Shown piece by piece: positions 31,742-41,334 of a stretch of DNA of 48,970 bases (its first letter is position 1; each line of letters opens with the position of its first letter). The position numbers and the translations under genes are program-made. Source of the DNA: Ceratorhiza oryzae-sativae (taxonomy: Eukaryota; Basidiomycota; Agaricomycetes; Cantharellales; Ceratobasidiaceae); NCBI GenBank assembly GCA_030998015.1, contig JARWMV010000110.1, forward strand, positions 1 to 48,970, in the 5' to 3' direction. The notes under the pieces were generated by a model. The model searched no databases. It worked only from the letters and a program-made list of their open reading frames with translations, and had not been told where the DNA came from.

Positions 31742-33189
31742 CTACAGCCCAATTTTGTGTAACATCATAACAGGCATAAGGTTTTTTAGTAAACTTTGCA
31801 TTTTAGGTAAGCTTCGTTTGGGTATTTTGATTCTATAACTATCTCTTTCTTTGTAAACATAACTCTCTAAATTCCAGTTGGCATTTAAAGTATTAGATAA
31901 TAGAGTTACTTCTTCGTAACTAAATGAGTCAGTACAAAGAATAACCAATGACCCCCCAAACTGATGCAGCTATGCTGCATTGTTTGGGGGGGTAATGGCT
32001 CGGAGGCCATTGAGTGTGTTTTTTGACCCGTGCACGCCTGCGAACGCCCTGGCTTAAGCCAAGCAAGCTTGGCTCATATTGACCTTAAGGTCAATAATCA
32101 AGCCAAGGCGGCCCTGGCGTGCGCGCGGCTCGCCGCGAACGCGGCCTCGATAACCAAACCCCTCGGGTCAACAGCATGTATTTATATATAAATACAATGC
32201 TGGATGACCCTAAGCGGGGGTTTGAAAAGATCCATCTTCAGCAATTAAGTGAGCCAAACCTCTAGGTGTTAGCAGATTTGCAATATTTAATGGTATTACT
32301 TTTTTACCCTCATGGTAAAATAGGTTATATAAATAATTAAAACAAGGCAAGGAATAGGTAGTAAATACAATTCGAGTATAAACTTTACCGGTTCTGGTAT
32401 CCGGTTGTCTATCATAGATTTTGGGGGTTGAACTACAATAGCTTTCAAATAATTCAAATAAATAGAATAAATAGTCCCGCGCGCGTTAGTTGCTGGTGGG
32501 ACTTGTCCCACCAACCAACGTGAGCAATCGCAACCGTTTGCGATTGCTAGTGCGCGGCATAATATCGATATTTAGCCGCCGGCTGAAAATGACGAACGGT
32601 CGTCATTTTCTACGAGGGAATCTTTAGGATTCCCTCTAACGCCGGCGGGACTTACTCCTTGTTCGAAATATAAAGTTACATTTCCCGTTTGATAACGGTC
32701 TCGACAGTGTAAATCACCCAAAAGGCAGCCAACTAGAATTTCTTTCAAATTTTCTGCCAGTTCAAAACTATTTCTTTCCGCTTGACTCAATCGCCGTTTT
32801 GGTTTTTGTGCAGAGTTTTCTTCGGGTTTTGTAGGCACTACAAAAGACAGCACTAACAATGGACTACAATTAATGTCACCCAATCCTGCAATTACAGAGT
32901 AAAAAAAATTGTTGAGATGTTCACAAAAGTAAGCTGATTCAATTTCAAAAGAGCAAATATTTATTACCCGTGCACGCCTGCGAACGCCTTGGCTTGCCAA
33001 GGCGGCCCTGGCGTGCGCGCGGCTCGCCGCGAACGCGGCCTCGTTAACAATGCCCACGGGTCGTTGACCCTCCGCTTTAGCGGCTGAAATCTTGGGTTAC
33101 ACCTAAGATTTTAGCCGATAGAGCGGGGGCATTATATTAAGAACAATAAATAAAAAGGCGGCAGCGGCATTCCTCAAGAAATAGATCAT
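31742..33189 (-). pseudogene. LAGLIDADG endonuclease of nad1 intron 1, interrupted
   Basis: Start ATG 33189 (MIYFLRNAAA), with a hydrophobic leader and then LSQAERNSFELAENLKEIL. Motif 1 is LVGCLLGDLHC near 32730 and motif 2 is NLLTPRGLAHLIAEDGSF near 32250. The tail is NLMPVMMLHKIGL with TAG at 31742. Inserts: A (C-ending) 32967-33130 flanked by ATTA, B 32477-32648, A 32027-32221 flanked by TTGA, and a C element at about 31951-31993. The outer A rejoins LNII-NICSFE in frame on removal. The B needs one extra base removed, and C rejoins SEPL-VILCTDSF. The two-motif architecture and YKIGL-type end match the other LAGLIDADG frames in this window, so they are one paralogous family. Confidence 0.78.
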
Positions 33190-33627
33190 ATCATCATACT
33201 ATAATATGCCAGGCTTGGTAACGCATTGGGAGGCCAGTAGACCCTGCCGGCGGCAAGAATTTATTAAGGGAAACCCGACCGGAAACTAGGGTCCCCACCA
33301 TACTTGAAAGTATGCAGAACGTGTGATCGTTGAAGGGAGTTGAACTCTTACTTGCTGATTGTGCCTAAAAACTTAATTGTCACTCTACTGACCCCCAAAC
33401 ATGTGCAGCTACGCTGCATTGTTTGAGGGGCAGTAGCCCCCCAATAATGCGCAATTATTGGGGGTCTACGAGTATAAATTTTTAATTGACGGTTCCCAGC
33501 ATATAGTTCTGTTTTCAATTATCTCTGCCCCAAATGATTCTGTCTAAGGTAAGAGGGTATTCACCATGGTGAATACCCTAGGGACGCACCGCGACGCATC
33601 CATGAGATAATGCCACTCGCTAGGCAA

Positions 33628-33787
33628 ATGGTTGAGCTATACCATAGATACCAACAGTATCTGGACCTACTCTTCTTTGCATGGCCGCTAATACTTTTCT
33701 TTCTATTATGGTCATGAAAGCAACACCTAATAACATAGGTACAAGAACAATAAGGACGTTTAAAAAATTAAATCCTGTGGATGACAT
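33628..33787 (-). CDS. nad1: nad1 exon 1
   Basis: 160 nt, ATG at 33787. It encodes [18 protein letters not shown], then [20 protein letters not shown] and GIYGIAQP, plus the first base of the next Phe codon. This is the universal ND1 N-terminus ([14 protein letters not shown] loop). The exon ends in T and intron 1 begins TTGCCTAGCG, as required for group I splicing. The AT-rich leader directly upstream (33790-34010) is shared with two LAGLIDADG genes. Only this copy of exon 1 is in the window, so the left-arm nad1 lacks it. Confidence 0.92.
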
Positions 33788-33805
33788 TGATTTGTAAAAT
33801 TGTAA

Positions 33806-33990
33806 ATATTTATAAGACTTACATTTTAAAGGTATATCATATTACAGAATCATGCTATATTTTTAATTCAGGCATCTACCTGAAAAACATGTTTTCCAGG
33901 ATGCTGAACTTAGGATCCCGTGGGGCGCCACAAATAAATGATAGAATGACTTGATAATATAATCACATCCTCTATGAATATTAAACTTAT
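33806..33990 (-). promoter_or_regulatory. nad1 5' leader, repeated upstream of two endonuclease genes
   Basis: Minus-strand segments ATATGATATACCTTTAAAAT and GTCTTATAAATATT, and CATAGAGGATGTGATTATAT further upstream, recur before the genes at 38974 and 48585. The nad1 copy also has a CAGGTAGATGCCTG hairpin. Conservation before three start codons suggests a promoter, RNA-processing or translation signal; which one cannot be told here. Confidence 0.5.
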
Positions 33991-34009
33991 GTAGTTATTC
34001 TATTTTCTT

Positions 34010-35338
34010 ATTTCTTAGGGAAATCCCCCGCGCCGGTAAGGACTTTCCATGTCGTGCATTGTATTGCCACAAGCCCCGACAGGGGCAGCCAAAAACCATT
34101 TTGGGAGTACTGCAGCGGAGCTGCAGTATCTTTGTTTCACTAAATTTTCCTTAGGACTGGCGATTGGATTTCCAACCCCCGATTTGCGCATCATGATGCG
34201 CAAATCGGACTCTTCCCGTCCTCGGTTGGGTTAGGCGTTCACTGATCGGTCATCGAAGATGTCCGGCAGAGACGCACCCAAACTGAAAGGGAAACTAATC
34301 CGTCGCGCTGGGACGCCCGAATGGATGTCCCTTGGGCCCGTAGGGCCCAAAACCACCCCCAAACAATGCAGCGTAGCTGCACATGTTTGGGGGTGTTTTT
34401 GGAAATCACATTTCGGGCGTCCCCAGCGCGGCCGGCTCGAGGGTCTTAAAGAAACCGTCGCGGCCGGCTCGCCGAGAATCGATGATTTGCGAAGGCAAAT
34501 CTACATCGATTCTCGAGGGTTAGTTTTTAGGTTAGGGTCGGGAATAATTCGCTAGCCCATGGGGAACTAGGTCGCCAGCTCTTTGGACACATACAAAAAG
34601 GTTTAGAAAGATTTTCGATACATAGCCTAATAACATAAGACGAAACCTAGGGCCTTTTCTTCAATTATTATAATTAGGGGAATACCTCTAATATATTGTT
34701 ATACAAATAACAATACTAGTGGGACACCATAATTAGAAATTTATTTGTTTTGTGTACTATCGAAATCAAATGAACTAAACCCAACACGTGTTGGAGTATA
34801 CCTGGGGCATGTCTTCCAGTTGGAGACTAGTAGGAAGCCCAGGGGTAACTGGGCGCCCCACCCAACAGGGCGAATGCCATAATTCGATTCCACAGTAGAC
34901 CCCCAATGATTGCAATGGCCCTCCCAATACGTTGGCCCGTAGGGCGTGCCTTACAGGCTTGGTAACGCATTGGGAGGTCATTGCATTATTGGGGGGCTAC
35001 TGCCCCCCAAACAATGCAGCGTAGCTGCACATGTTTGGGGGTCAGTAGTAATATTTTAAGAAAAGGGTAAGTAAGTGGAGTATGGTTGAAATGTTAAATT
35101 ATGGGGTCCCTGTAGAAGTATATCTTCTAATGAGATTCTCCTAAACTAAAGCAGCTCCGATCGTCCATTTTATGGACTTCTTCATACGGAAGATTGAAGC
35201 TGCGTGATCTTAGGGGAGGGGTTTGTTGGAAATTCATTTTTTTTTTTGACTAAAAATGATTAATATTGACTAATATTAATTAATATTAAGGAAGTCTGCC
35301 ATAACTCCCAATCAAAGAAAGAAACAATACTCTAAACA
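34010..35338. other. Spacer with C, J and palindromic repeats, no gene
   Basis: Includes hairpins (TTTGCGCATCATGATGCGCAAA at 34182-34203; GTACTGCAGCGGAGCTGCAG at 34105), a J/C composite at about 34301-34510 ending in an ATCGATGATTTGCGAAGGC palindrome, and the leader-like GTTTCGTCTTATG box (minus, about 34640). A block at 34795-34985 is repeated at 48783-48970, followed by a C element (about 34904-35040). 35150-35220 has a CAGCTCCGATCGTCC...AAGCTGCGTGATC inverted arrangement. Confidence 0.5.
34795..34985. repeat. 190-bp direct repeat, copy 1 (copy 2 at 48783-48970)
   Basis: ACCTGGGGCATG, then TTCCAGTTGGAGACTAGTAG, and onward through a C-family palindrome are nearly identical in the two places. 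Each lies upstream, on the minus strand, of the shared leader boxes of nad1 and of the LAGLIDADG gene at 48585. The block looks like structured RNA but I do not recognise it. Confidence 0.7.
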
Positions 35339-36172
35339 TTAAAGACCTATTTTATATCGCATCATCGGTTTAGTGCGCCCCTGCCGGACATCTTCGATGA
35401 CCGAGCAGGGAACGCGCGGAGGCATTATAGGTGATAACCATTTTGTAGTTCAGGTATGGACTTAGAAGAAATTCGTATTCTAAAATTACCATTGTTTTTA
35501 CTGATGGAACATTCCGTCGCGCTGGGGACGCCCGAATGGATGCCCGTAGGGCTTGGCCAAAACCACCCCCAAACAATGCAGCGTAGCTGCACATGTTTGG
35601 GGGTGTTTTTGGAAATCACATTTCGGGCGTCCCCAGCGCGGCCGTCTCGCCGAGAATCGATGATTTGCGAAGGCAAATCTACATCGATTCTCGAGGGTCA
35701 AATTAAATTTTTCAGTTAAAGTTTTAACCAAAAGATTTACCTCTTCTAATGTGAAAGATTCTGTACACAAATGTACACCGTTCCCATTCCAATAACCGTC
35801 ATCGCAAATCCAATAACAAAGCCCCTCAAGTGTTAATAAATCACCTATGTTTGACCCTAACCTCTTCCCCTCCGCGCTCTTTGATCGCCCGCAGGGCGGC
35901 CTAAGCGCGGAGGAATTACTTTTTGACCCGTGCACGCCTGCGAACGCCCTGGCTTAAGCCAAGCAAGCTTGGCTCATATTGACCTTAAGGTCAATAATCA
36001 AGCCAAGGCGGCCCTGGCGTGCGCGCGGCTCGCCGCGAACGCGGCCTCGATAACCAAACCCCTCGGGTCAACAGCATGTATTTATATATAAATACAATGC
36101 TGGATGACCCTAAGCGGGGGTTTGATTTTCAACATAAAATAGATCTCGTAGTTCGTTATTCAATATTTAATT
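35339..36172 (-). pseudogene. LAGLIDADG endonuclease remnant, 5'-truncated
   Basis: The readable frame starts just after the displaced cox2 tail (NNELRDLFYVENQ). It is cut by an A element at 35927-36121 flanked by TTGA, and continues KVIP. An H palindrome (about 35871-35913) follows, then SNIGDLLTLEGLCYWICDDG (motif 2), FTLEEVNLLVKTLTEKFNLTL, a J/C composite (35511-35697), and CSISKNNGNFRIRISSKSIP. A small palindrome (about 35375-35420) precedes the final MMRYKIGL and TAA at 35339. Motif 1 and the whole N-terminal half are missing. Confidence 0.72.
35511..35697. mobile_element. J/C composite element
   Basis: CCGTCGCGCTGGGGACGCCC ... GGGCGTCCCCAGCGCGGC forms a long outer stem. It encloses a C palindrome and is followed by CGAGAATCGATG...CATCGATTCTCG. 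Close relatives are at about 34301-34510, 38276-38465, 37207-37435, 45661-45920 and 11225-11340. Confidence 0.75.
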
Positions 36173-36180
36173 CTGATGAA

Positions 36181-36249
36181 TTAGTATTGGCTATCCAGCC
36201 ATACTAAATATTTTTCTAAAGATACGGCTTCGACAGCAATAGTGGGGTG
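36181..36249 (-). pseudogene. cox2: Displaced cox2 3' end
   Basis: Encodes [20 protein letters not shown] + Y and TAA, the last 21 residues of cytochrome oxidase subunit 2. It is nearly the same as the tail of the cox2 exon at 40458-40853 ([19 protein letters not shown]). The AT-rich sequence after the stop also resembles that after the real cox2 stop (ATATTG.ATAACGAA). It lies just downstream of the GIY-YIG frame 36310-40209, as expected if that endonuclease inserted near the cox2 end and supplied a replacement tail. Confidence 0.85.
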
Positions 36250-38155
36250 TGGGTTGGCCCCTTAAGGGGCAAAACCCACGTTAAAAGATTGGAAAGAAAA
36301 ATGATTGTTCTACACTAGAGCCGTAGGGCCTTCAATGTAAGGTTTTCCAGTGTAATTTGATTCCTCGACAATTAACCATCGATTTTGATATAATTTCCCA
36401 GGTTTAATCCATTTAGTTTTAACTGTACCAGGGTTTATTGTTTTTCCCATACCTATAGCTTGACTTGCGCCTCCAATTGTGAAATAATGGTAGGCTTGGT
36501 CAGTTAGTAGGTCAATAACTACCACTGGAATTTTATTACTAATAGCACCTAGGATATTTCTACAAAATAATAAAGATATAACTTTACCCTCAAATATGCC
36601 ATTAGTGAATTTTTTATTAATATTACCCGTGCACGCCTGCGAACGCCTTGGCTTGCCAAGGCGGCCCTGGCGTGCGCGCGGCTCGCCGCGAACGCGGCCT
36701 CGTTAACAATGCCCACGGGTCGTTGACCCTCCGCTTTAGCGGCTGAAATCTTGGGTTACACCTAAGATTTTAGCCGATAGAGCGGGGGCCCGCGCGCGTT
36801 AGTTGCTGGTGGGACTTGTCCCACCAACCAACGTGAGCAATCGCAACCGTTTGCGATTGCTAGTGCGCGGCATAATATCGATATTTAGCCGCCGGCTGAA
36901 AATGACGAACGGTCGTCATTTTCTACGAGGGAATCTTTAGGATTCCCTCTAACGCCGGCGGGAGTACTGCTCCTTTAGAAATATTCAAAAAACTTGCTGC
37001 TTTAATACTAGATGTAAATTCCCCTATTTTATTGAGATTTTCATCGTAAGCCCAAATTAGTCCTAATGGAATTTCATCATAATTGATTCCTTCTACTAAT
37101 GGTAAATTTTCCTTAGAATAAGGGTGAACTTCTTTCATTGGTTTGGTAATATCAACAAATCGTACGTATTCCCCTAAAACACTAGATTTATGGAAATTTA
37201 TACAGTTAATATAACCCTCGAGCCGGCCGCGCTGGGGACGGTAAGCGGGTTAGTCTGTGACTAACCCCTGCCGGACATCTGCGATGACCGAGTTTGGTTT
37301 TGGGCCCTAGTGCCCCCCAAACATGTGCAGCTACGCTGCATTGTTTGGGGGGCACTAGGTTGTGCGCGAGGCGGCCCCTCTGGCCGCGAGCCCGCGCACG
37401 CCAGGGCCGCAGCTGCGATCGTAGGCGGGCACGGGTCAGATTCTGTATTTAGTGATGGCTTCATAGCACTTAGAATAGCTTGCTCTAAAGCTCTTGCTTC
37501 ATATTGTGTAAAATGCAAAAGAACATTACCCGTGCACGCCTGCGAACGCCTTGGCTTGCCAAGGCGGCCCTGGCGTGCGCGCGGCTCGCCGCGAACGCGG
37601 CCTCGTTAACAATGCCCACGGGTCGTTGACCCTCCGCTTTAGCGGCTGAAATCTTGGGTTACACCTAAGATTTTAGCCGATAGAGCGGGGGCCCGCGCGC
37701 GTTAGTTGCTGGTGGGACTTGTCCCACCAACCAACGTGAGCAATCGCAACCGTTTGCGATTGCTAGTGCGCGGCATAATATCGATATTTAGCCGCCGGCT
37801 GAAAATGACGAACGGTCGTCATTTTCTACGAGGGAATCTTTATGGGAGGTAGCCTGGACCATGAGACTCATGGTCAAGGCTACCTCATCTGAGGATTCCC
37901 TCTAACGCCGGCGGATGAATGTCTTTGATTAACTCAGTCGATTTATTGTTTAACAAAACAAATTCTTTATGGTAATTTGGAGTTAATGCAACAGGAGACC
38001 AACTAAAATTCGTTAGACCCATAGAACTTAGAGTTGTATAAATTAGACTTGAATTTCCATTTAATTGTTTAATTTCTCGTAGACTACTGTAGTGATTGCT
38101 AAATCGTCTAGAAAAGTAAGTTGCACTGCCGTTAACCAAAATAATATATAGAAAA

Positions 38156-38974
38156 CTACAGACCTATTTTGTACCGCATCATGGCTGGAATATGCGGGGA
38201 TAATAAATCCTGTAAAATAGGAACCGAGTAAGACGGGATTATAATTCTATAACCAGTACTATGTTTACATTTGTAACATTCCGTCGCGCTGGGACCACCC
38301 GAATGGATGCCCGTAGGGCTTGGCCAAAACCACCCCCAAACAATGCAGCGTAGCTGCACATGTTTGGGGGTGTTTTTGGAAATCACATTTCGGGTGTCCC
38401 CAGCGCGGCCGTCGCGCCGAGAATCGATGATTTGCGAAGGCAAATCTACATCGATTCTCGAGGGTAAATTTCATTTAGAATTTAGAGTTTGGATTAATAA
38501 ATTTACTTCTGCCAAAGTAAATGAATCAGTACACAACTGTACATATTTTTTGTTTTTTTCCCAACTACCATCATCCGAAATCCAATATGCGAGACCTAAA
38601 GGTGTCAGGAGAGACCCAATGTTTAATGGTACAATTTTTTTACCATCAGGATAAAATAAATTATAGAATGTATTGAGACACGGTAATGAGTAAGTATAAA
38701 ATCTTACAGTATCATAGATTTTCCCCGTTCTTTTATGTGGAGCTCGAGTAGGGGTTTTAGGTGCCATCCCACAAAAAGCACTGAATAATTCATACAAATG
38801 CTGAAGGTATTCCTTGTGTACCACTCCTTGCATGAATTCCAATCTAGCACTTTTACATGTTTTTTGTTTTGTAATGCATAAATCTCCCAGGATAAGCCCG
38901 ACAAGAATGTCTTGCAGATTTTGAGGTAGAGAGAACTGTAATCGTTCTGCTCTTGTTAGAGTATTTCTTTTCAT
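38156..38974 (-). CDS. LAGLIDADG endonuclease nested inside a GIY-YIG frame (J insert)
   Basis: ATG 38974 (MKRNTLTRAERLQFSLPQNL). Motif 1 is DILVGLILGDLCI; the middle has RTGKIYDTVRFYTYSLPC; motif 2 is LLTPLGLAYWISDDGSW; the end is IPAMMRYKIGL with TAG 38156. One J composite (38276-38465) interrupts it after LNSK.NL. At that spot the sequence has TGA where the paralogue at 31742-33189 has Trp (TGG). If TGA is read as Trp, removal of J alone leaves one intact protein of about 210 residues. It sits between the two halves of the GIY-YIG core with its own leader (38975-39050), like the gene at 47947-48585. Confidence 0.75.
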
Positions 38975-39542
38975 AAAAGTTAATTAATATATTTATAAGA
39001 CTAGAATTTTCAAGGTATATCATATTCTGGGAATACAATCACATCCTCTATGACCCGTGCACGCCTGCGAACGCCTTGGCTTAAGCCAAGGCGGCCCTGG
39101 CGTGCGCGCGGCTCGCCGCGAACGCGGCCTCGATATCCATTACCCCTCGGGTCAACAGCATGTATTTATATATAAATACAATGCTGGTTGACCCTAAGCG
39201 GGGGTATGAATGAAGAACGGAGCCCTTCACCATAAGACGAAACCTAGGGCCATTCTAAAATTTACGAAGTAGAGTTCGCATATTGTGCCGTGCTTTTAAA
39301 AAATTATCTCTGATATATTTTAAAAATACAGTTAAAATGGGTAATCTAGTGGAGTATGGTTTGAGGTTTTTATGACCTCTTCTTTTATGACCCGTGCACG
39401 CCTGCGAACGCCTTGGCTTAAGCCAAGGCGGCCCTGGCGTGCGCGCGGCTCGCCGCGAACGCGGCCTCGATATCCATTACCCCTCGGGTCAACAGCATGT
39501 ATTTATATATAAATACAATGCTGGTTGACCCTAAGCGGGGGT
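38975..39542 (-). promoter_or_regulatory. Leader of the nested LAGLIDADG gene with two A elements
   Basis: From 39050 to 38975 are the shared boxes AGAG.GATGTGATT, GATATACCTT and CTTATAAATAT. A copies at 39054-39205 and 39391-39542 each have ATGA flanks. Between them is a block related to 8739-8913, with a GGCCCTAGGTTTCGTC hairpin. The whole leader is part of the DNA that split the GIY-YIG frame. Confidence 0.55.
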
Positions 39543-40209
39543 ATGAAATTTCCACATATAAATCTTGAGTATTATGAGACTGTATTACATAGACACCACT
39601 ATCTGAAGTAAATAGAGAAGGCTTATAGTTATTAGTAAGAGATTTTGTAGCAGGATTAGTTAAAATTGAATCTTTAGATAAAGAAGAATAAGATATCCCT
39701 GTATCCCCTTCAGGTGCATTAAGTAAATGGTTTACTTTAGCATCTAAAAAGGACTTTACAATAGGATTAGAAGAGTAATGATCATACATTTTATTAAGAA
39801 CTATTCGGTTTCCCTTCATCATAGCTGTATCATTCCAAGGGATATTTTTTTCAGCTAATTTTGTTGGAACTAAAGAAAATAATAAAGGGCTTATTAAATC
39901 TTCATCGGCAGTTATACAAATGGAGTATTGTGAAGAAGAAAAATTATCGAATAACTCACTAAGGGCACCTATGCCAAATCCAATTGACTGAATATAAACA
40001 ACACTGCTATAAAGTGCTGCGACATAAAGTAATACAATAGACCCCCAATGCGTTGCAGCGTATTGGGGGGCTATTGCCCCCCCAAACAATGCAGCGTAGC
40101 TGCATTAGTTTGGGGGGTCAATAGCTATTATTCGTATTAATAGTTGAGATGTTCGAAGAGAAGGTAGCGCATTGGCTAAGATAAAAATAATTGTACTAGC
40201 AAAAAGCAT

Positions 40210-40457
40210 TAAACCAACGCCGTGCCATACTGTTTTAAGTACGACAGGCAGCCAATAGGAAATGAACTTCCTAAAGACTCCACAAATCTAACACTAGTCA
40301 AAATTTTATAGGACTCTCAGAATCTTTAGATTCTTAGAAAACCCAATTTTGCCAGGTTGGTATACCTAGGATTTATGGTCTCTTTTATTTGATTTAATGT
40401 AAATCCAGAAGGGGATTAATGTTTCGTTATACAATATCTAGAATTAGCCAGTACTAA
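40210..40457 (-). other. cox2 3' spacer
   Basis: AT-rich, with a GAATCTAAAGATTC hairpin near 40320 and no recognised gene. The first 30 bases after the cox2 stop resemble those after the displaced cox2 tail. Confidence 0.4.
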
Positions 40458-40853
40458 TTAGTATTGGCTGTCAAGCCACACTAGGTATTTTTCTAGTGAC
40501 ACAGCTTCAATTACTGCAGGCATGAATCCATGGTATACTCCGCAGATTTCAGAGCATTGCCCGTAGAACACACCTTCCCGTTGAACAAGAACTGAAGTTT
40601 GATTTAATCGACCAGGAACTGCATCTATTTTAAGACCTAATGATGGTACAGCAAAATCGTGAATTACATCTGTAGCTGTTACAATAAATCTGATGTGTGT
40701 GTCTACAGGAACAACAACTCTGTTATCAACATCAAGTAATCTTAATTGCCCATCTTCTAGGTCGCTTTCAGGAACCATATATGAATCGTATTCAATGGCT
40801 TCTCCGTCTTCGTTAATAAAATCAGAGTATTCATATGACCAATACCATTGGTG
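40458..40853 (-). CDS. cox2: cox2 3' exon
   Basis: 131 codons plus TAA, from [12 protein letters not shown] to [10 protein letters not shown], the intermembrane CuA domain of cytochrome c oxidase subunit II. CuA ligands are visible: His65, Cys100, Cys104, His108 and Met111 ([14 protein letters not shown]; exon numbering). The exon starts at CAC directly after an AT-rich stretch ending in TTG, consistent with a group I intron 3' end at G. The N-terminal half (signal region, both membrane helices) is not upstream. Instead an rnl fragment lies about 300 bases away in the same orientation. So the gene is either split (cis through a rearranged intron, or trans) or 5'-truncated. Both Trp codons at the start are TGG. 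The end is followed by the inserted GIY-YIG gene. Confidence 0.93.
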   Translation of the reverse strand, partial: HQWYWSYEYSDFINEDGEAIEYDSYMVPESDLEDGQLRLLDVDNRVVVPVDTHIRFIVTATDVIHDFAVPSLGLKIDAVPGRLNQTSVLVQREGVFYGQCSEICGVYHGFMPAVIEAVSLEKYLVWLDSQY

Positions 40854-41159
40854 CAATAGAAAAAATTCTATTTCGACTGTACATTAAACAATATATTATA
40901 TTAATATTACGATATAATAATATACTGCCCACCAGTGACCCAGTCTGTGGCAGTTAATGTAAATTGCCTTTCACTGAGTTCAATTGTAATTGATTTCTCA
41001 AAGAAGAAAATTTGTCCATTCCCTGACAGTCTTATAATTATAGCGGTACTAATTCTATAAAAATTTTAACTGTTTTTACTAGTGTCGCCAAAAGATAGTA
41101 ACTCCCCCAACTCAGTACCCCCAAAGATGAAAAACTGCGCTTTGGCTGGATAAAAAGAG
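40854..41159 (-). other. Junction between rnl fragment and cox2 exon
   Basis: About 300 bases with no clear gene. On the minus strand GGAATGGACAAATTTTC and ACAGACTGGGTCACTGG followed by AT-rich sequence suggest the 3' part of a group I intron ending at the cox2 exon. The 5' portion does not read as the expected rnl domain VI, and no sarcin-loop AGTACGAGAGGA-like string is seen. Confidence 0.45.
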
Positions 41160-41334
41160 GGCCTTGTCGTATTAAATCCAACAGCCGAACCCAACTCGCG
41201 TACCCTTTTAATCGGCGAACAGCCGAACCCTTCCAAGCTTGTGCACCCGGAGGATAGGATGAGTCGACATCGAGGTGCCAAACAGTCCGGACAATATGTA
41301 CTCTCGCGGACTATCAGCCTGTTATCCCTAGCGT
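41160..41334 (-). rRNA. rnl: Large-subunit rRNA, domain V exon (3' part)
   Basis: On the minus strand it begins ACGCTAGGGATAACAGGCTG and contains AGTCCGCGAGAGTACATAT, GTTTGGCACCTCGATGTCGA and GGGTACGCGAGTTGGGTT. These are peptidyl-transferase-ring and downstream segments of 23S-like rRNA. The 5' end is the 3' splice site of an intron at the classic omega-like site (yeast exon context GCTAGGGATAACAG). A GGGTTCGGCTGTT string occurs twice about 30 bases apart, so the 3' end may be rearranged. Homology fades beyond about 41160. Confidence 0.88.

Larger units (their letters stand above)
29290..33627 (-). other. nad1 intron 1: 4.3-kb group I region with two endonuclease frames
   Basis: Between exon 1 (GIYGIAQP-F) and exon 2 lie 4,338 nt. 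Group I core-like segments occur near 33370-33300 on the minus strand (CAATCAGCAAGTAAGAG and TTCAACGATCACACG). A first LAGLIDADG frame (33189-31742) is followed by a GIY-YIG frame (about 31403-29326). Both are preceded by nearly the same string, GATATGATCTATTTCTTRAG (33193-33175 and about 31459-31441). This suggests two intron units back to back or nested, not one intron with two genes. Confidence 0.65.
36310..40209 (-). pseudogene. GIY-YIG endonuclease inserted at the cox2 3' end, interrupted and invaded
   Basis: Start ATG 40209 (MLFASTIIFILANALPSLRT), a hydrophobic leader, and a C element 40040-40118 flanked by CAATA. The frame continues LLYVAALYSSVVYIQ to SDSGVYVIQSHNTQDLYV, the GIY half-site. 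There it is split by about 1.4 kb carrying A elements and a whole LAGLIDADG gene. It resumes GSATYFSRRFSNHYSSLREI, then B+E/A 37529-37914, HFTQYEARALEQAILSAMKP, J 37207-37435, a NUMOD1-like KIGEFTSSIKAASFLNIS, A-B 36626-36961, and VVVIDLLTDQAYHYFTIGG to TAG 36310. GVYVIQ..DLYV plus GSATYFSRRF together make a proper GIY-YIG catalytic core. It lies directly after cox2 and before a displaced cox2 tail. Confidence 0.78.

Noticed and set aside
34775..34981. Protein frame over the 190-bp repeat (GIELWHSPCWVGRP...)
   Set aside because: No family resemblance; it spans C palindromes, and the second copy at 48.8 kb lies in a leader region.
36019..36207. Plus-strand frame over the A element near the displaced cox2 tail
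   Set aside because: It is antisense to the A element and the cox2 tail; no homology.
40693..40887. Plus-strand frame opposite cox2
   Set aside because: Shadow of the conserved cox2 exon on the minus strand.
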